Under the pieces are notes generated by a model, which saw only the letters and a program-made list of their open reading frames with translations, was not told where the DNA came from and made no database searches. This document shows, in pieces, positions 1-8,369 of a DNA stretch of 64,000 bases (position 1 is its first letter; every line of letters begins with the position of its first letter). This stretch comes from Actimicrobium sp035984655. Its GTDB lineage: Bacteria > Pseudomonadota > Gammaproteobacteria > Burkholderiales > Burkholderiaceae_D. The stretch spans positions 1-64,000 of the forward strand of contig NZ_JAXCHT010000013.1 of assembly GCF_035984655.1 (NCBI RefSeq), read 5' to 3'. The translations under genes and the position numbers were made by a program.

Positions 1-55
1 TTCTGCCCAGTTTACAAGGGATGCGCTAATTTATTGAACGTATGCGGGAATTCTC

Positions 56-544
56 GTGTGGCGTGGGTGGGGCGCACTTGTGTATAACGAGGTGGTATCA
101 ATGACCGTTCCGGCGCATTTGAAATTACAGGCGCTGCTTTATCACGCACCTGCTGCTTATCTGGGAGATATTCCTGCCCCATTGAAATCCTTATTGCCCA
201 GTTTTATTGAAATCGAATCAAAAATCGAATCTGTCATTGCAAAGAGATTCAATCTTCCGATGCTGACATCCAATGTCATCCGCACGGCTGATTTACTGAT
301 TGAGGCAACCGAAAAACGCGATTTGGTGAACTGGACAAAGAATGACGGTGATGCGGAATATTGCACAAAACCACCTCCGCCACTGGGAAAAAACATTGTC
401 CCATTAACGCCCAAGGAAGCGAAGATTCTGTTTCTCTCGTGCTTTGAAGTGTATTCAATATTGCAGGCCAAAAAACCCGATCAACCGGAACACCGGATGC
501 ATGCGCATCCGCCATCAGCCGGGAACAACCTGTCAATGACGTGA
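56..544 (+). pseudogene. Remnant of a YfbR-like HD-domain phosphohydrolase
   Basis: The frame resembles the C-terminal half of YfbR-type HD phosphohydrolases. It has the stretch YLGDIPAPLKSLLP followed by a helix with VIRTADLLIEAT, which in this family contributes metal- and nucleotide-binding residues. The N-terminal half is absent, because an in-frame stop lies at 35-37 just upstream. At the place where the family has an HDAxEAY motif, this protein reads YHAPAAY, so both the metal-binding His-Asp pair and the following Glu are lost. An ATG at 101 with a GAGGTGG-like ribosome site could still give a 147-residue protein. I call it a decayed gene; a small diverged non-enzymatic protein is the alternative. 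Confidence 0.5.
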
Positions 545-804
545 TTCGACCAGTCCTGGTTGAAACAGAAATGGATTGCATCAGGGGTCACTGTCAATCC
601 GCAGGGAATGGCCGGAATGCCCGGGCTAACCCGGTTGGTCAACCAGCCTACCGTCAGGGGATGCATCAGACGGAATGATCGACGGCCAATGCCGATCGCC
701 TTTGACCGGGATCGGGGATCATCCATTCGAATTCGGGGCAGCCTTCGCAAGCGCGACACCGCCCCGAAAGAATAGCCGCCCGTGATGGCGCGGCGCGGCG
801 ACAT

Positions 805-1716
805 CTAGGTCGAAAGATCAATCCGATCCGGACGCTTCCTGGCGTTTTCCGCCATGACTGCAACCGCAGGAAAGGCGCCGTCGAGGTCGCGCTCAGGCTT
901 GCTGTCCTGCGCTGATGCGCCCCGTTTTTTTCTCGACCCGACACTACTCATCGATTTCAGCAATTGCGGATTGAGAATGGTAATGGTCCTGTTTTCAACG
1001 CGAATCAGTCCGGCTTCGTCAAACGACGACAAGATCCGGCTCACCGTTTCCAGCGACAGTCCGAGATAACTGCCGATATCGCGCCGGGTCATGCTCAAGT
1101 TGAATGACTTTTCGGACCAGCCCAGCTGGCGGAAGCGCTCGGAATTGAGCATCAGGAAGCGTGCGACGCGCGCATCGGCGCCCAGCGTTCCCAGTACCCC
1201 GATCATCATTTGCTCTCGCACCAGTTCATGGCTCATGGCGCGGAAAATCGCCTGTTCGAATTCCGGTTGCGCCTGAAAAATCTCATTGAATTTATAGAAC
1301 GGCAAGAGGATGAGATTGCATTCAGTCAGGGCGATCGCTTCGGAAACGTAGTGGCCCGAATGAATGCCATCCAGACCAAACAGATCGCCGCGCATCGGAA
1401 AACTCAATACCTGTTCGTTACCGAGATCGTCGCAGGAACTCACCCGCACAAACCCCGAATAAACCACATAGACCGTATCGAACGGTTGTCCAACCGTATG
1501 AATGCGCTCTCCTGTCTTGAACCGCATGTGCTGTACCAACATGCTGTTTTCCCTCAGGACCAATGTGCGCGGCAGAAAATTCCGGAGGACTTCACCAAGA
1601 ATATTAATGCTCGTCCAACGCCCTCGTTCACAATACTTTCCAGGTTCCATGTTCTGTAGTGGCGTTGATGTTGGCATACCGGTGGATGACACTTGGTAAA
1701 TTTGCTTGGATAACAT
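805..1716 (-). CDS. Crp/Fnr-family transcriptional regulator
   Basis: The protein has about 303 residues: a cyclic-nucleotide-binding-like beta barrel (roughly 65-185) and a winged-helix DNA-binding domain (roughly 195-270) containing MTRRDIGSYLGLSLETVSR. The E-x-x-S-R arrangement in the recognition helix is the one Fnr uses to read TTGAT-N4-ATCAA. Fnr's N-terminal cysteine cluster is missing: only one Cys (about residue 29) precedes the barrel, so a 4Fe-4S oxygen sensor is unlikely and another signal is probable. A longer upstream frame exists, but the ATG at 1716 follows an AGGAG ribosome site with normal spacing. The last 45 residues are a charged tail beyond the usual Fnr end. Confidence 0.85.
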   Translation of the reverse strand: MLSKQIYQVSSTGMPTSTPLQNMEPGKYCERGRWTSINILGEVLRNFLPRTLVLRENSMLVQHMRFKTGERIHTVGQPFDTVYVVYSGFVRVSSCDDLGNEQVLSFPMRGDLFGLDGIHSGHYVSEAIALTECNLILLPFYKFNEIFQAQPEFEQAIFRAMSHELVREQMMIGVLGTLGADARVARFLMLNSERFRQLGWSEKSFNLSMTRRDIGSYLGLSLETVSRILSSFDEAGLIRVENRTITILNPQLLKSMSSVGSRKKRGASAQDSKPERDLDGAFPAVAVMAENARKRPDRIDLST

Positions 1717-2089
1717 GGGCAGCTCCTGGACCACGATGAAATGACATATTTTGAAATTGAATCGGCACAAGCTTGCCGTCACGTGAGACGAGTACGGTGC
1801 ATCTGAAAATAAATAACAGCACGCCGCATGCATTCGGCATCGCTTTCAATTACTCACTCCAGCAACTCGATCAACGCATTATTTCTGTCACGAATTTCAA
1901 CATCATATGACCATCAACCTCGTACAGAAATTCTGCTTCGCCAACGAGAAATTTGTCGATTACTCCTCATCAGCTACCAATAGTATTTCACACGGAATAC
2001 CTTTTTGCAAACAAAAATCTTATATTTTTGGTATTTAATTTTTCCACACCGAAAAACCACAGTAAATGTTTCTCGGGAGAATTGAATAC

Positions 2090-2176
2090 ATGAATCAACA
2101 GAAACATTGGCGTGCGGGGAGCGAATTAAAACCGGTCGGTTTTAAAATAACCGATGACTTCCTTTATATTCCGTAG
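2090..2176 (+). CDS. Possible 28-residue small protein
   Basis: An ATG follows a GGGAGA ribosome-site-like stretch at 2075-2080 and opens a 28-codon frame ending in TAG. The peptide has a charged and aromatic composition and matches no family I recognise. It sits downstream of the AT-rich segment that could be its promoter and overlaps a near-perfect palindrome. Short frames of this size arise by chance, so confidence is low. Confidence 0.2.
   Translation: MNQQKHWRAGSELKPVGFKITDDFLYIP
2126..2145. repeat. 20-base palindrome, operator-like
   Basis: TTAAAACCG and CGGTTTTAA are perfect 9-base arms separated by GT. No T-run follows, so it is not an obvious terminator; the compact dyad looks more like a dimeric repressor site. 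It is not an Fnr-type box. Confidence 0.4.
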
Positions 2177-2229
2177 AAATTACCAAGAATAATCCGTCGC
2201 AACGAACCCTTGCAACGAAAATCACGCAA

Positions 2230-2319
2230 ATGGATTATCTGGAATGGCGCAATTTCATGGGCGAAATGCACCGGGAATGGCGCCGGATTTATCCGCGCAC
2301 AGAGAATTTCCCGGCATGA
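2230..2319 (+). CDS. Possible 29-residue small protein
   Basis: The frame runs from ATG to TGA. The peptide is rich in Trp, Arg, Met and Glu and matches no family I recognise. There is no convincing ribosome site. It may be a remnant of a larger gene or a chance frame. Confidence 0.12.
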   Translation: MDYLEWRNFMGEMHREWRRIYPRTENFPA

Positions 2320-2377
2320 TCAGGCCGACTTTCAGTTGGCCTTGACTACCAAAAAACGTTGCTGCGAAGCGGTCTTT

Positions 2378-3205
2378 CTAATGCGACAAGAACGAACAGC
2401 GCTCCGGACAAAACAGCACATCGCGCGTCATCCCGCCGAAGAACCATTCCATCAGCCGACCGTGTCCGTAGGCCCCTGCCACCAGCAGGTCGGCATTGCG
2501 ATCATGCGCGATGGTCAGCAATTGCGCCGCGTCGTCGCCACGCGACACCACCGTGTGTGCTTCCGCCGCGATCTCGTGTCGCTTGAGCCAGTTGACAATC
2601 TCGATCAGGTGCGCGCTGGATTCATCGGCATTCACGGCCCGGGTAATCTCCACCACCACCACCCGCTCGGCCTGCTTGAGCAATGGCAACGCATCAAAGA
2701 TTGCACGGCGTGCTTCCCGCGTGTCCTTCCAGGCGACCAGCACATGCGACAGCGACAGCGTCGCCACATTGACCGGGACGATCAGAACCGGGCGCCCGAC
2801 CTGCATCACGAACGCGCCGATATTCATCGCACGCGTGGGATTGGCATTGCCGGTCTGGCACGATGCGGTGATGACGAGGTCGGCACTGCGCGCCTCGCTG
2901 GCGAGACATTCGGCCAGCGGCTGAAAGGTAATCAGGGAGCGCCAGCCAACCGATCGCGCATGCGGCGTCAGCGCTGCGCGGAAGGCGTCTTCCGCCGCGC
3001 TCATTTCGGCGCCAATTTCGGTGCGGTCCTTGTCGTAAATGTCGGCCGAGATAAAGCCATCGCTGTAGACCACCTGGACCGGCTGGCAGGCCGCAATGCC
3101 GATCACATCGGCGCCAAAACGTGCCGCCAGCTGGCCGGCAACCCGCAACAGGTTCGGACTGGTTTTTCCCAATTCCATCTGCACCATCATCGTTATCGAG
3201 GCCAC
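2378..3205 (-). CDS. Universal stress protein, tandem UspA-type domains
   Basis: The protein has about 275 residues and two Usp-like halves. The second half ends with the nucleotide-loop signature GAYGHGRLMEWFFGGMTRD, matching the G-x2-G-x9-G-S/T ATP-binding pattern of UspA; the first half is degenerate there. The start is taken as GTG at 3205 because a perfect AGGAGG (3211-3216) lies five bases upstream; an upstream ATG at 3262 has no ribosome site. The gene is divergent from the acetoacetyl-CoA reductase gene, and a perfect Fnr-type box lies 76 bases upstream of the start. That suggests induction at low oxygen or under redox stress by a Crp/Fnr regulator such as the one at 805-1716. Confidence 0.85.
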   Translation of the reverse strand: MASITMMVQMELGKTSPNLLRVAGQLAARFGADVIGIAACQPVQVVYSDGFISADIYDKDRTEIGAEMSAAEDAFRAALTPHARSVGWRSLITFQPLAECLASEARSADLVITASCQTGNANPTRAMNIGAFVMQVGRPVLIVPVNVATLSLSHVLVAWKDTREARRAIFDALPLLKQAERVVVVEITRAVNADESSAHLIEIVNWLKRHEIAAEAHTVVSRGDDAAQLLTIAHDRNADLLVAGAYGHGRLMEWFFGGMTRDVLFCPERCSFLSH

Positions 3206-3274
3206 GATATCCTCCTGCGCAATGTCGATTGCGTAATATTTAGACAACAGTAGACCTTGCATTGTGACGCTGGA

Positions 3275-3288
3275 TTGATGTGGATCAA
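3275..3288. promoter_or_regulatory. Perfect Fnr-type box TTGAT-N4-ATCAA
   Basis: The sequence TTGATGTGGATCAA matches the Fnr/Anr consensus exactly. It lies between divergent genes, with its centre about 76 bases from the Usp start codon, a distance suited to a class II activator site. A Crp/Fnr regulator with the matching recognition helix is encoded nearby. Confidence 0.75.
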
Positions 3289-3342
3289 TTCGGGATGATC
3301 TGGACTCCTTGGCTCGGTGGGGCGATTTTATTTTCCAGGGTC

Positions 3343-3356
3343 ATGATGCAGATCAC
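3343..3356. promoter_or_regulatory. Weaker second Fnr/Crp-like dyad
   Basis: The sequence ATGATGCAGATCAC keeps TGAT-N4-ATCA but misses the outermost base on each side. Its centre is about 81 bases upstream of the acetoacetyl-CoA reductase start, mirroring the perfect box on the Usp side. It is a plausible low-affinity site for the same regulator. Confidence 0.4.
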
Positions 3357-3430
3357 CCCGCGGCAACGACGGCGCCGTGCACATTCGTCATAATTTATTT
3401 TCCATTCACAATCAGGACAGGAGCTGGATC

Positions 3431-4150
3431 ATGACCAGAACCGCACTCGTTACTGGTGGCACCCGCGGCATTGGCAAGGCTGTTTCGCTGGCATTGCAGG
3501 CGGCCGGATATCGTGTCGGCGCGGTGTACCGGAGCAATACCGACGCCGCGCAGACTTTTCAGAAAATGACTTCCGTACCGGTATTTCAATGGGATGTAGC
3601 CGATTTTGAGGCATGCCGCAGCGGCGTGGCGCAGGTCGAGCAGCAATTGGGACCGATTGACATCCTGGTCAACAACGCCGGCATCACCCGTGACGGCTTC
3701 CTGCACAAGATGGATGCGGATCAGTGGTGGCGCGTCATGAATACCAATCTCGGTTCGGTATTCAACATGTCGCGGCACGTCATCGAAGGGATGCGCGAGC
3801 GGGGCTTCGGGCGCATCGTGAACATCAGTTCGATCAACGGCGAAAAAGGCCAGCTTGGCCAAACCAATTATGCGGCCGCCAAGGCCGGCATTCTCGGCTT
3901 TACCAAGTCATTGGCGCTGGAGGGCGCGCGCAAGAACGTCACCGTCAATGCCATCGCGCCCGGCTACTGCGATACCGACATGATGGCGTCGGTACCGGAG
4001 CAAACGCTGCAGGCGATCATTGCAAGCATTCCGGTTGGCCGCCTGGGGACGGCGGAGGAAGTGGCACGGATGGTTGCCTTTCTGGTCGCGGACGAGGCCG
4101 GATTCATCACCGGCGCCACCTTCGATATCAATGGCGGACAGCACATGTAA
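3431..4150 (+). CDS. phaB: Acetoacetyl-CoA reductase (PhaB/PhbB)
   Basis: This is a 239-residue short-chain dehydrogenase that reduces acetoacetyl-CoA to (R)-3-hydroxybutyryl-CoA with NADPH for polyhydroxybutyrate synthesis in the cytosol. The Rossmann motif TGGTRGIGKA is at the N-terminus, NNAG follows at about 85, and the catalytic Ser and YAAAK are in SSINGEKGQLGQTNYAAAK. That block is typical of PhaB rather than FabG. The ATG at 3431 has an AGGAG ribosome site. PhaA and PhaC are not adjacent. Placement beside a universal stress protein and Fnr-type boxes suggests PHB synthesis as a reductant sink at low oxygen. Confidence 0.9.
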   Translation: MTRTALVTGGTRGIGKAVSLALQAAGYRVGAVYRSNTDAAQTFQKMTSVPVFQWDVADFEACRSGVAQVEQQLGPIDILVNNAGITRDGFLHKMDADQWWRVMNTNLGSVFNMSRHVIEGMRERGFGRIVNISSINGEKGQLGQTNYAAAKAGILGFTKSLALEGARKNVTVNAIAPGYCDTDMMASVPEQTLQAIIASIPVGRLGTAEEVARMVAFLVADEAGFITGATFDINGGQHM

Positions 4151-4165
4151 GTCGCCGCCAGACGC

Positions 4166-4663
4166 TTACAGCACCACCACCCGGTCGGGCAATTCGTTGC
4201 GCCCGCCGGCAGTAGCGGGAAAATGACGCGTCAATTGTTGCGTGACGGCGTCAATGCCGCCAACCACCGCCGCCTCGTTCTCGCCCTGACGGAAGGCCTG
4301 CTCCATCGCCCGGCAGATCGATTCCCACGCCGCCGCACCGACCTTCGCGTGAATGCCGCGATCGGCCACGATCTCGACATCGCGATCGGCCAGCAGCAAA
4401 TAAATCAGGATGCCGTTGTTGTGTTCGGTGTCCCAGATCCGCAATTGCGAAAACACCTCGATGGCGCGCGCTCGCGCCGATTGCCCGCTGAGCAGCGCGC
4501 GGCCCGGCAAGGCGCCCTCGACCACAAAGCGGATCTCGCCAAGGTGCCCGCTCTCGCTGCGTTTGATCGCCTGTTCAATGAGGCTCAGGCTGCGCGCCGG
4601 AAACGCCCGCCGCACCTGCCACTCGGTCATCAACAGATGTCGTGCCACGCGTGCCAATCCCAT
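4166..4663 (-). CDS. TPM-domain protein, second copy
   Basis: A 165-residue TPM-domain (YgcG/Psb32-like) protein without an obvious signal peptide. The fold is indicated by the acidic-hydrophobic patterns around IRFVVEGALPG, NNGILIYLLLADRDVEIVADRGI and a GENEAAVVGGI-type end. The domain's biochemical role is not settled. The ATG at 4663 overlaps the stop of the upstream TPM gene as TAATG with GGGAG six bases before it, so the two are probably translationally coupled. It is the last gene of a lemA-TPM-TPM set, an arrangement common in Proteobacteria. Confidence 0.8.
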   Translation of the reverse strand: MGLARVARHLLMTEWQVRRAFPARSLSLIEQAIKRSESGHLGEIRFVVEGALPGRALLSGQSARARAIEVFSQLRIWDTEHNNGILIYLLLADRDVEIVADRGIHAKVGAAAWESICRAMEQAFRQGENEAAVVGGIDAVTQQLTRHFPATAGGRNELPDRVVVL

Positions 4664-5502
4664 TACCATCTCCCAGACGCGCCGCCGCCGCCAAAGCCGC
4701 CGCCGCCACCGCTGAAACCGCCTCCCGACCCGCCCGACCCAAAGCCACCGCCGCCGCCGAACCCGCCAAGACTGCGCATGCCACCGCCAAACAGCGTGAC
4801 CACCATTGCGATCACCCCGGCGATGATGGCAATGAACAGCGCGCCGGCGAAAAACCAGGCCACCAGTCCCACCAGGCCGCCGGTTACCAGCGCACCCGGC
4901 AGACGTCCGAGCAGCGCGCGCAGCACGCCACCGACCACCAGCGCCACAATGAAAATGACCGGCGCAAAGTGTTCAATGCCAGCCGCGCCAGCGGCACTGC
5001 GCGGCGTCGGCGGCGGCAGCGCTTCGCCACTGACGACGCGGATCATCTGATCGACGCCGGCCGCAATCCCGCCATAGAAATCACCCTGCTTGAAACGTGG
5101 CGTGATGATTTCGCTGATGATGCGTTTGCTGGTGACGTCGGTGAGCGCGCCCTCGAGGCCGTAGCCAACTTCGATGCGCAAGGCGCGGTCATCTTTGGCA
5201 ATCACCAGGATCGCGCCGTCATCGACCTTCTTGCGGCCCAGCTTCCACTGCTCGGCCACGCGCAACGCGTATTGCTCGATCGGCTCCGGTGCCGTGGTCG
5301 GCACGATCAGCACGGCGAGCTGACTGCCTTTGGCGGCTTCGAACGCCTGCAAGGTCTGTTCCAGCGTGGCCGTCTGCTGCGCCGTCAACGTCGCGGTTTG
5401 ATCGGTCACGCGGGCGCCGAGCGGCGGCACGGCGACCTGCGCGAACAGCTGGAACGGCGCGCACAGCAGCAGCGCCAGCAAGGCCGTGCGCAACATGGTC
5501 AT
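4663..5502 (-). CDS. YgcG-family TPM-domain membrane protein, Gly-rich tail
   Basis: The protein has 279 residues: a signal peptide ending near LFAQ, a periplasmic TPM domain (about 28-155) with LEQTLQAFEAAKGSQLAVLIV and DDGAILVIAKDDRALRIEVGYGLEG, then two to three transmembrane segments (about 180-245), and a terminal stretch of roughly 40 residues almost entirely Gly, Ser and Phe. This is the standard YgcG architecture. The start overlaps the lemA stop as ATGA, so the genes form an operon. Function is unknown; LemA and YgcG are commonly linked to envelope stress. Confidence 0.88.
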   Translation of the reverse strand: MTMLRTALLALLLCAPFQLFAQVAVPPLGARVTDQTATLTAQQTATLEQTLQAFEAAKGSQLAVLIVPTTAPEPIEQYALRVAEQWKLGRKKVDDGAILVIAKDDRALRIEVGYGLEGALTDVTSKRIISEIITPRFKQGDFYGGIAAGVDQMIRVVSGEALPPPTPRSAAGAAGIEHFAPVIFIVALVVGGVLRALLGRLPGALVTGGLVGLVAWFFAGALFIAIIAGVIAMVVTLFGGGMRSLGGFGGGGGFGSGGSGGGFSGGGGGFGGGGASGRW

Positions 5503-6101
5503 TTTGGCGTGGCCGGCGTCGCACCAAAATCGACTTTCGGCGGCGCGGAGATGGCCTTTTCATTCTCGACAGTGAAATTCGGCTTGACCTTGTAGCCGAA
5601 CACCATTGCCGTCAGGTTGGACGGGAACGAACGCACCGTCAGGTTGTAGCCCTGCACCGCCTGGATATAGCGGTTGCGCGCGACCGTGATACGGTTTTCG
5701 GTACCCTCAAGCTGCGCCTGCAAATCGCGGAATCCGGCGTCGGATTTGAGTTGCGGATAATTTTCCGTCACCACCAGCAGGCGCGACAACGCGCCCGACA
5801 ATTCGGCCTGGGCCGCCTGGAATTTGGCGAACGCTACCGGGTCATTGATCAGCTCCGGCGTCATCTGGATACTGCCGGCCTTGGCGCGCGCGTTGGTCAC
5901 ACCCAGCAGCACGTCCTTTTCCTGCGCTGCGTAACCCTTGACGGTGCTGACCAGATTGGGAATCAGGTCGGCCCGGCGCTGGTACTGGTTCAGCACTTCG
6001 GACCAGCTGGACTTGATCTGCTCATCGTTGCTCTGCAGCGTGTTGTAGCCGCAGCCACTCAGACTCAGGGTGAGTATCAGGATTGCCCAAAATTTACGCA
6101 T
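5499..6101 (-). CDS. lemA: LemA family lipoprotein
   Basis: A 200-residue LemA protein. A lipobox LSGC at residues 14-17 follows a hydrophobic signal, so the mature protein should be lipidated at Cys17. The remainder is the long helical LemA domain, with NQYQRRADLIPNLVSTVKGY near the start and the conserved AENR-like and YN segments later. An ATG with GGAGA upstream is clear. It heads the lemA-TPM-TPM operon and starts 69 bases after the pilus secretin gene on the same strand. Confidence 0.93.
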   Translation of the reverse strand: MRKFWAILILTLSLSGCGYNTLQSNDEQIKSSWSEVLNQYQRRADLIPNLVSTVKGYAAQEKDVLLGVTNARAKAGSIQMTPELINDPVAFAKFQAAQAELSGALSRLLVVTENYPQLKSDAGFRDLQAQLEGTENRITVARNRYIQAVQGYNLTVRSFPSNLTAMVFGYKVKPNFTVENEKAISAPPKVDFGATPATPK

Positions 6102-6169
6102 TATGTTCTCCGTGGATTTCTGTTTGATTGCGCTTGCGTGCCAACTTAACTGCCAGCTTGTCTGCCAAC

Positions 6170-7483
6170 TTACCGGCCCGTTTCCGGACCTTCCAGCAAC
6201 TCCATTTTTTCTCCCAACGACTCCGAGATCCGCAACAGGCGCCCTTCGGCATTGTCGAGTTTGCCGACGCTGGGCAGATCGGCCGGCGCCACCCGGGTGC
6301 CGACGATGCGCGGCGTGATCAGCACGATGGTCTCGGTCGACACGCCGGAGTCCTCGGTGCTGGAGAACAATCGCCCGATGCCGGGCAATTCTCCCAGAAT
6401 CGGCACGCCAACCCGTCGATAACCGCTCGAATTCTTGATCAAACCCGCAATCAGTATGCCCTGTCCATCGTCGGCCACCAGTTGCGTGGTGACTTCGGTG
6501 GTCTTTTTCGAGGGAATCCCGGCCGACACACTGCCCGAACTGACCTCCGGCCGGATCTTCATCATGATCCGTCCGGCGGCATCCACCGATGGCGTCACCC
6601 GCAGGATCACGCCGGTTTCGAGAAACTGGATCGACTCGGTGGTGACGTTGTTGATGGTGGTGGTCAGCCGGTATCCCAGCTTGTCACCGATATTGGTGGT
6701 GGCCTCCTGGTTTTCAAGCGTCAGCAGTTTGGGCGTGGCCAGCGTATGCACGCGGCCCTTGTTGGACAACGCACTCAGGTACAGCTCGACATTGCGGTTG
6801 ACCACATTGAAAAACAGCCCCGGCGCGCCGCGTGTGGCCAGCCCGGTGGTGCCACCCCGGTTGACGCCATCGGCGCTGAAGACGCGGGTCCAGTCGATGC
6901 CGAAATTTTCGCCGGTATCGAGGGTGATCTCGAGGATCTTGGCTTCGATCATGATCTGCTGCGGCTGGGCGTCGATTTCACGCAGCAAGCCTTCGATGCG
7001 GCGCAAGCCGTCGGCGGTGTCTTCCACGATCAGCATGCGGCGCTGGTCCAGCACCGTGATCTTGCCGCCGCGCGACACATGCTTGGCCAGCACGTCGGCA
7101 ATCAGCCGGGGATCGGAATACTGCACTTTCATCGAGCGCACTTCCATCTTGCCGGACACCTCGTCGAGCGGCGCCTCTTTTGCATCACTGATGACGTAGC
7201 CGCCGCCGCGCTGGATCACGCTGTAGCCGCCGGCTTCGGCAATCGCAAAGATCGCCTGGCGCACGGTCAGGTCATAGAGGTTAACCGAGACATTGCCGCC
7301 GACACCGCGCGCCAGCAGGATGTTGACGCGCTCCTTGCGCGAGATCATTTCGAACAGCTCGGCAATCGGCGTGTCGCGAAACACGAACGACATCAGCTCC
7401 GGTTTTTTGTCCGGCACCGACTGGGCCCCGGCCGAGATTGCCAGCAGCAGCAGCGCACTGCCCATCACGCATTTGAATGTCAT
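6170..7483 (-). CDS. mshL: MSHA/type IV pilus-type outer-membrane secretin
   Basis: The 437-residue protein has a signal peptide (cleavage near ISAGAQ), an STN-like N-terminal segment containing FRDTPIAELFEMISRKERVN, a secretin N domain, and a C-terminal secretin domain with the hallmark VPILGELPGIGRLFSS. It forms the outer-membrane ring through which a type IV-like fibre passes. The size is short for PilQ and right for MshL. It is the last pilus gene of the block; an AAGGAAAG ribosome site precedes the ATG, and the start overlaps the stop of the upstream PilP/MshK-like gene. Confidence 0.9.
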   Translation of the reverse strand: MTFKCVMGSALLLLAISAGAQSVPDKKPELMSFVFRDTPIAELFEMISRKERVNILLARGVGGNVSVNLYDLTVRQAIFAIAEAGGYSVIQRGGGYVISDAKEAPLDEVSGKMEVRSMKVQYSDPRLIADVLAKHVSRGGKITVLDQRRMLIVEDTADGLRRIEGLLREIDAQPQQIMIEAKILEITLDTGENFGIDWTRVFSADGVNRGGTTGLATRGAPGLFFNVVNRNVELYLSALSNKGRVHTLATPKLLTLENQEATTNIGDKLGYRLTTTINNVTTESIQFLETGVILRVTPSVDAAGRIMMKIRPEVSSGSVSAGIPSKKTTEVTTQLVADDGQGILIAGLIKNSSGYRRVGVPILGELPGIGRLFSSTEDSGVSTETIVLITPRIVGTRVAPADLPSVGKLDNAEGRLLRISESLGEKMELLEGPETGR

Positions 7484-7806
7484 CGAAGTCTTTCCTTGTC
7501 CAGCATAAGGGTGATCCGGATCCCGTCCTTGATCAGAATGGCGCTGCGTTCGCGCACCGTGACCAGCGTGTAGCCATTGACCGATTCGCCCACCGCCAGG
7601 ATTTTTCCGCCGATATTCACCAGCGACTGGTCGCGATCCAGCATGACGGCGCGCAGGTCCGGCTTCCAGTCCGTTTCTGCGGAGCCGGGCACGGCCGAAC
7701 GCGTCAACGGTGCCTGCGCCGGCCGTTCAAACGGATCGCGCAAACCTTGCGCCAGCGTGCTTGCGCTGCACAACGCGAGCACGGCAATAAGTACGCACCG
7801 GTTCAT
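7480..7806 (-). CDS. PilP/MshK-like periplasmic pilus assembly protein
   Basis: A 108-residue protein with a signal peptide (ALCSASTLAQ) followed by GLRDPFERP, the short proline-containing segment typical of PilP, MshK and GspC homology regions. The C-terminal small beta domain (LRAVMLDRDQSLVNIGGKIL) is the HR-like fold that contacts the secretin. It overlaps genes on both sides by four bases (ATGA), so it is tightly coupled into the pilus operon. The assignment rests on size, position and motif, not on strong sequence identity. Confidence 0.75.
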   Translation of the reverse strand: MNRCVLIAVLALCSASTLAQGLRDPFERPAQAPLTRSAVPGSAETDWKPDLRAVMLDRDQSLVNIGGKILAVGESVNGYTLVTVRERSAILIKDGIRITLMLDKERLR

Positions 7807-8369
7807 GGGCGGGGCTCCTGTGGCCGATAGGCGGCGATGCGGATTTTCATCGCCAGTTGCGGCGGCACATCGGTGCTCTGGATGTCGAACCGCACGATCG
7901 ACAGCGTCGGCAGCGAATTTTCGATGTCGGCCATCCATGCCATCAGGGCGCCATAGCTGCCGCGCGCATCGAGGTCGAACGGGATTTCATCGAAAATCAC
8001 GACGCGCCGGCGCGGTCCCGGCATGGCGCCGCTGAGCTGGACCGCGTGCCGCAACCCGATCCGGTCGACTTCGCTGATCAGGCGCACTAGCATCTGGTCG
8101 GGCGAGCGCGCCAGATCGGCCGTATCGAGATCGCGCGAGAGCAGCGCGATTTGCGCGGCGAGCCGGTCGTTCTGCTGGCGCAATGCGCCGGGGTCGGTTG
8201 CCGTGACGGTCAGCCGTGCCTGTTCGCCGTGCATCAGCGCCAGTCGCGCCAGTGGCGCCTGAATCCCGAGCACCCAGAGCAGCGCCGCCACCAGCAGCAG
8301 TACGCCGGCGAACAGCAGCGTCAGTTGCCGTGCCGGGATGCGCGCGAGCAGGTCGAGTATCTTGTTCAT
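7803..8369 (-). CDS. PilO/GspM/MshJ-like inner-membrane assembly protein
   Basis: The 188-residue protein has a short cytoplasmic N-terminus, one transmembrane helix (about 15-36), a coiled-coil region (about 55-85) and a periplasmic ferredoxin-like domain. This matches MshJ, PilO and GspM, which with the PilN-like partner form the inner-membrane alignment complex linking the ATPase to the secretin. It overlaps both neighbours by four bases. Confidence 0.78.
   Translation of the reverse strand: MNKILDLLARIPARQLTLLFAGVLLLVAALLWVLGIQAPLARLALMHGEQARLTVTATDPGALRQQNDRLAAQIALLSRDLDTADLARSPDQMLVRLISEVDRIGLRHAVQLSGAMPGPRRRVVIFDEIPFDLDARGSYGALMAWMADIENSLPTLSIVRFDIQSTDVPPQLAMKIRIAAYRPQEPRP

Larger units (their letters stand above)
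1717..2377. other. 661-base gene-poor, partly AT-rich intergenic region
   Basis: This stretch separates the Crp/Fnr regulator from the universal stress protein gene. It is markedly AT-rich between about 1980 and 2050, unlike its surroundings, which fits a promoter for the regulator or a small transcript. It contains a 20-base palindrome (2126-2145) and two very short plus-strand reading frames (2090-2176 and 2230-2319). No conserved gene was recognised. Confidence 0.6.
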
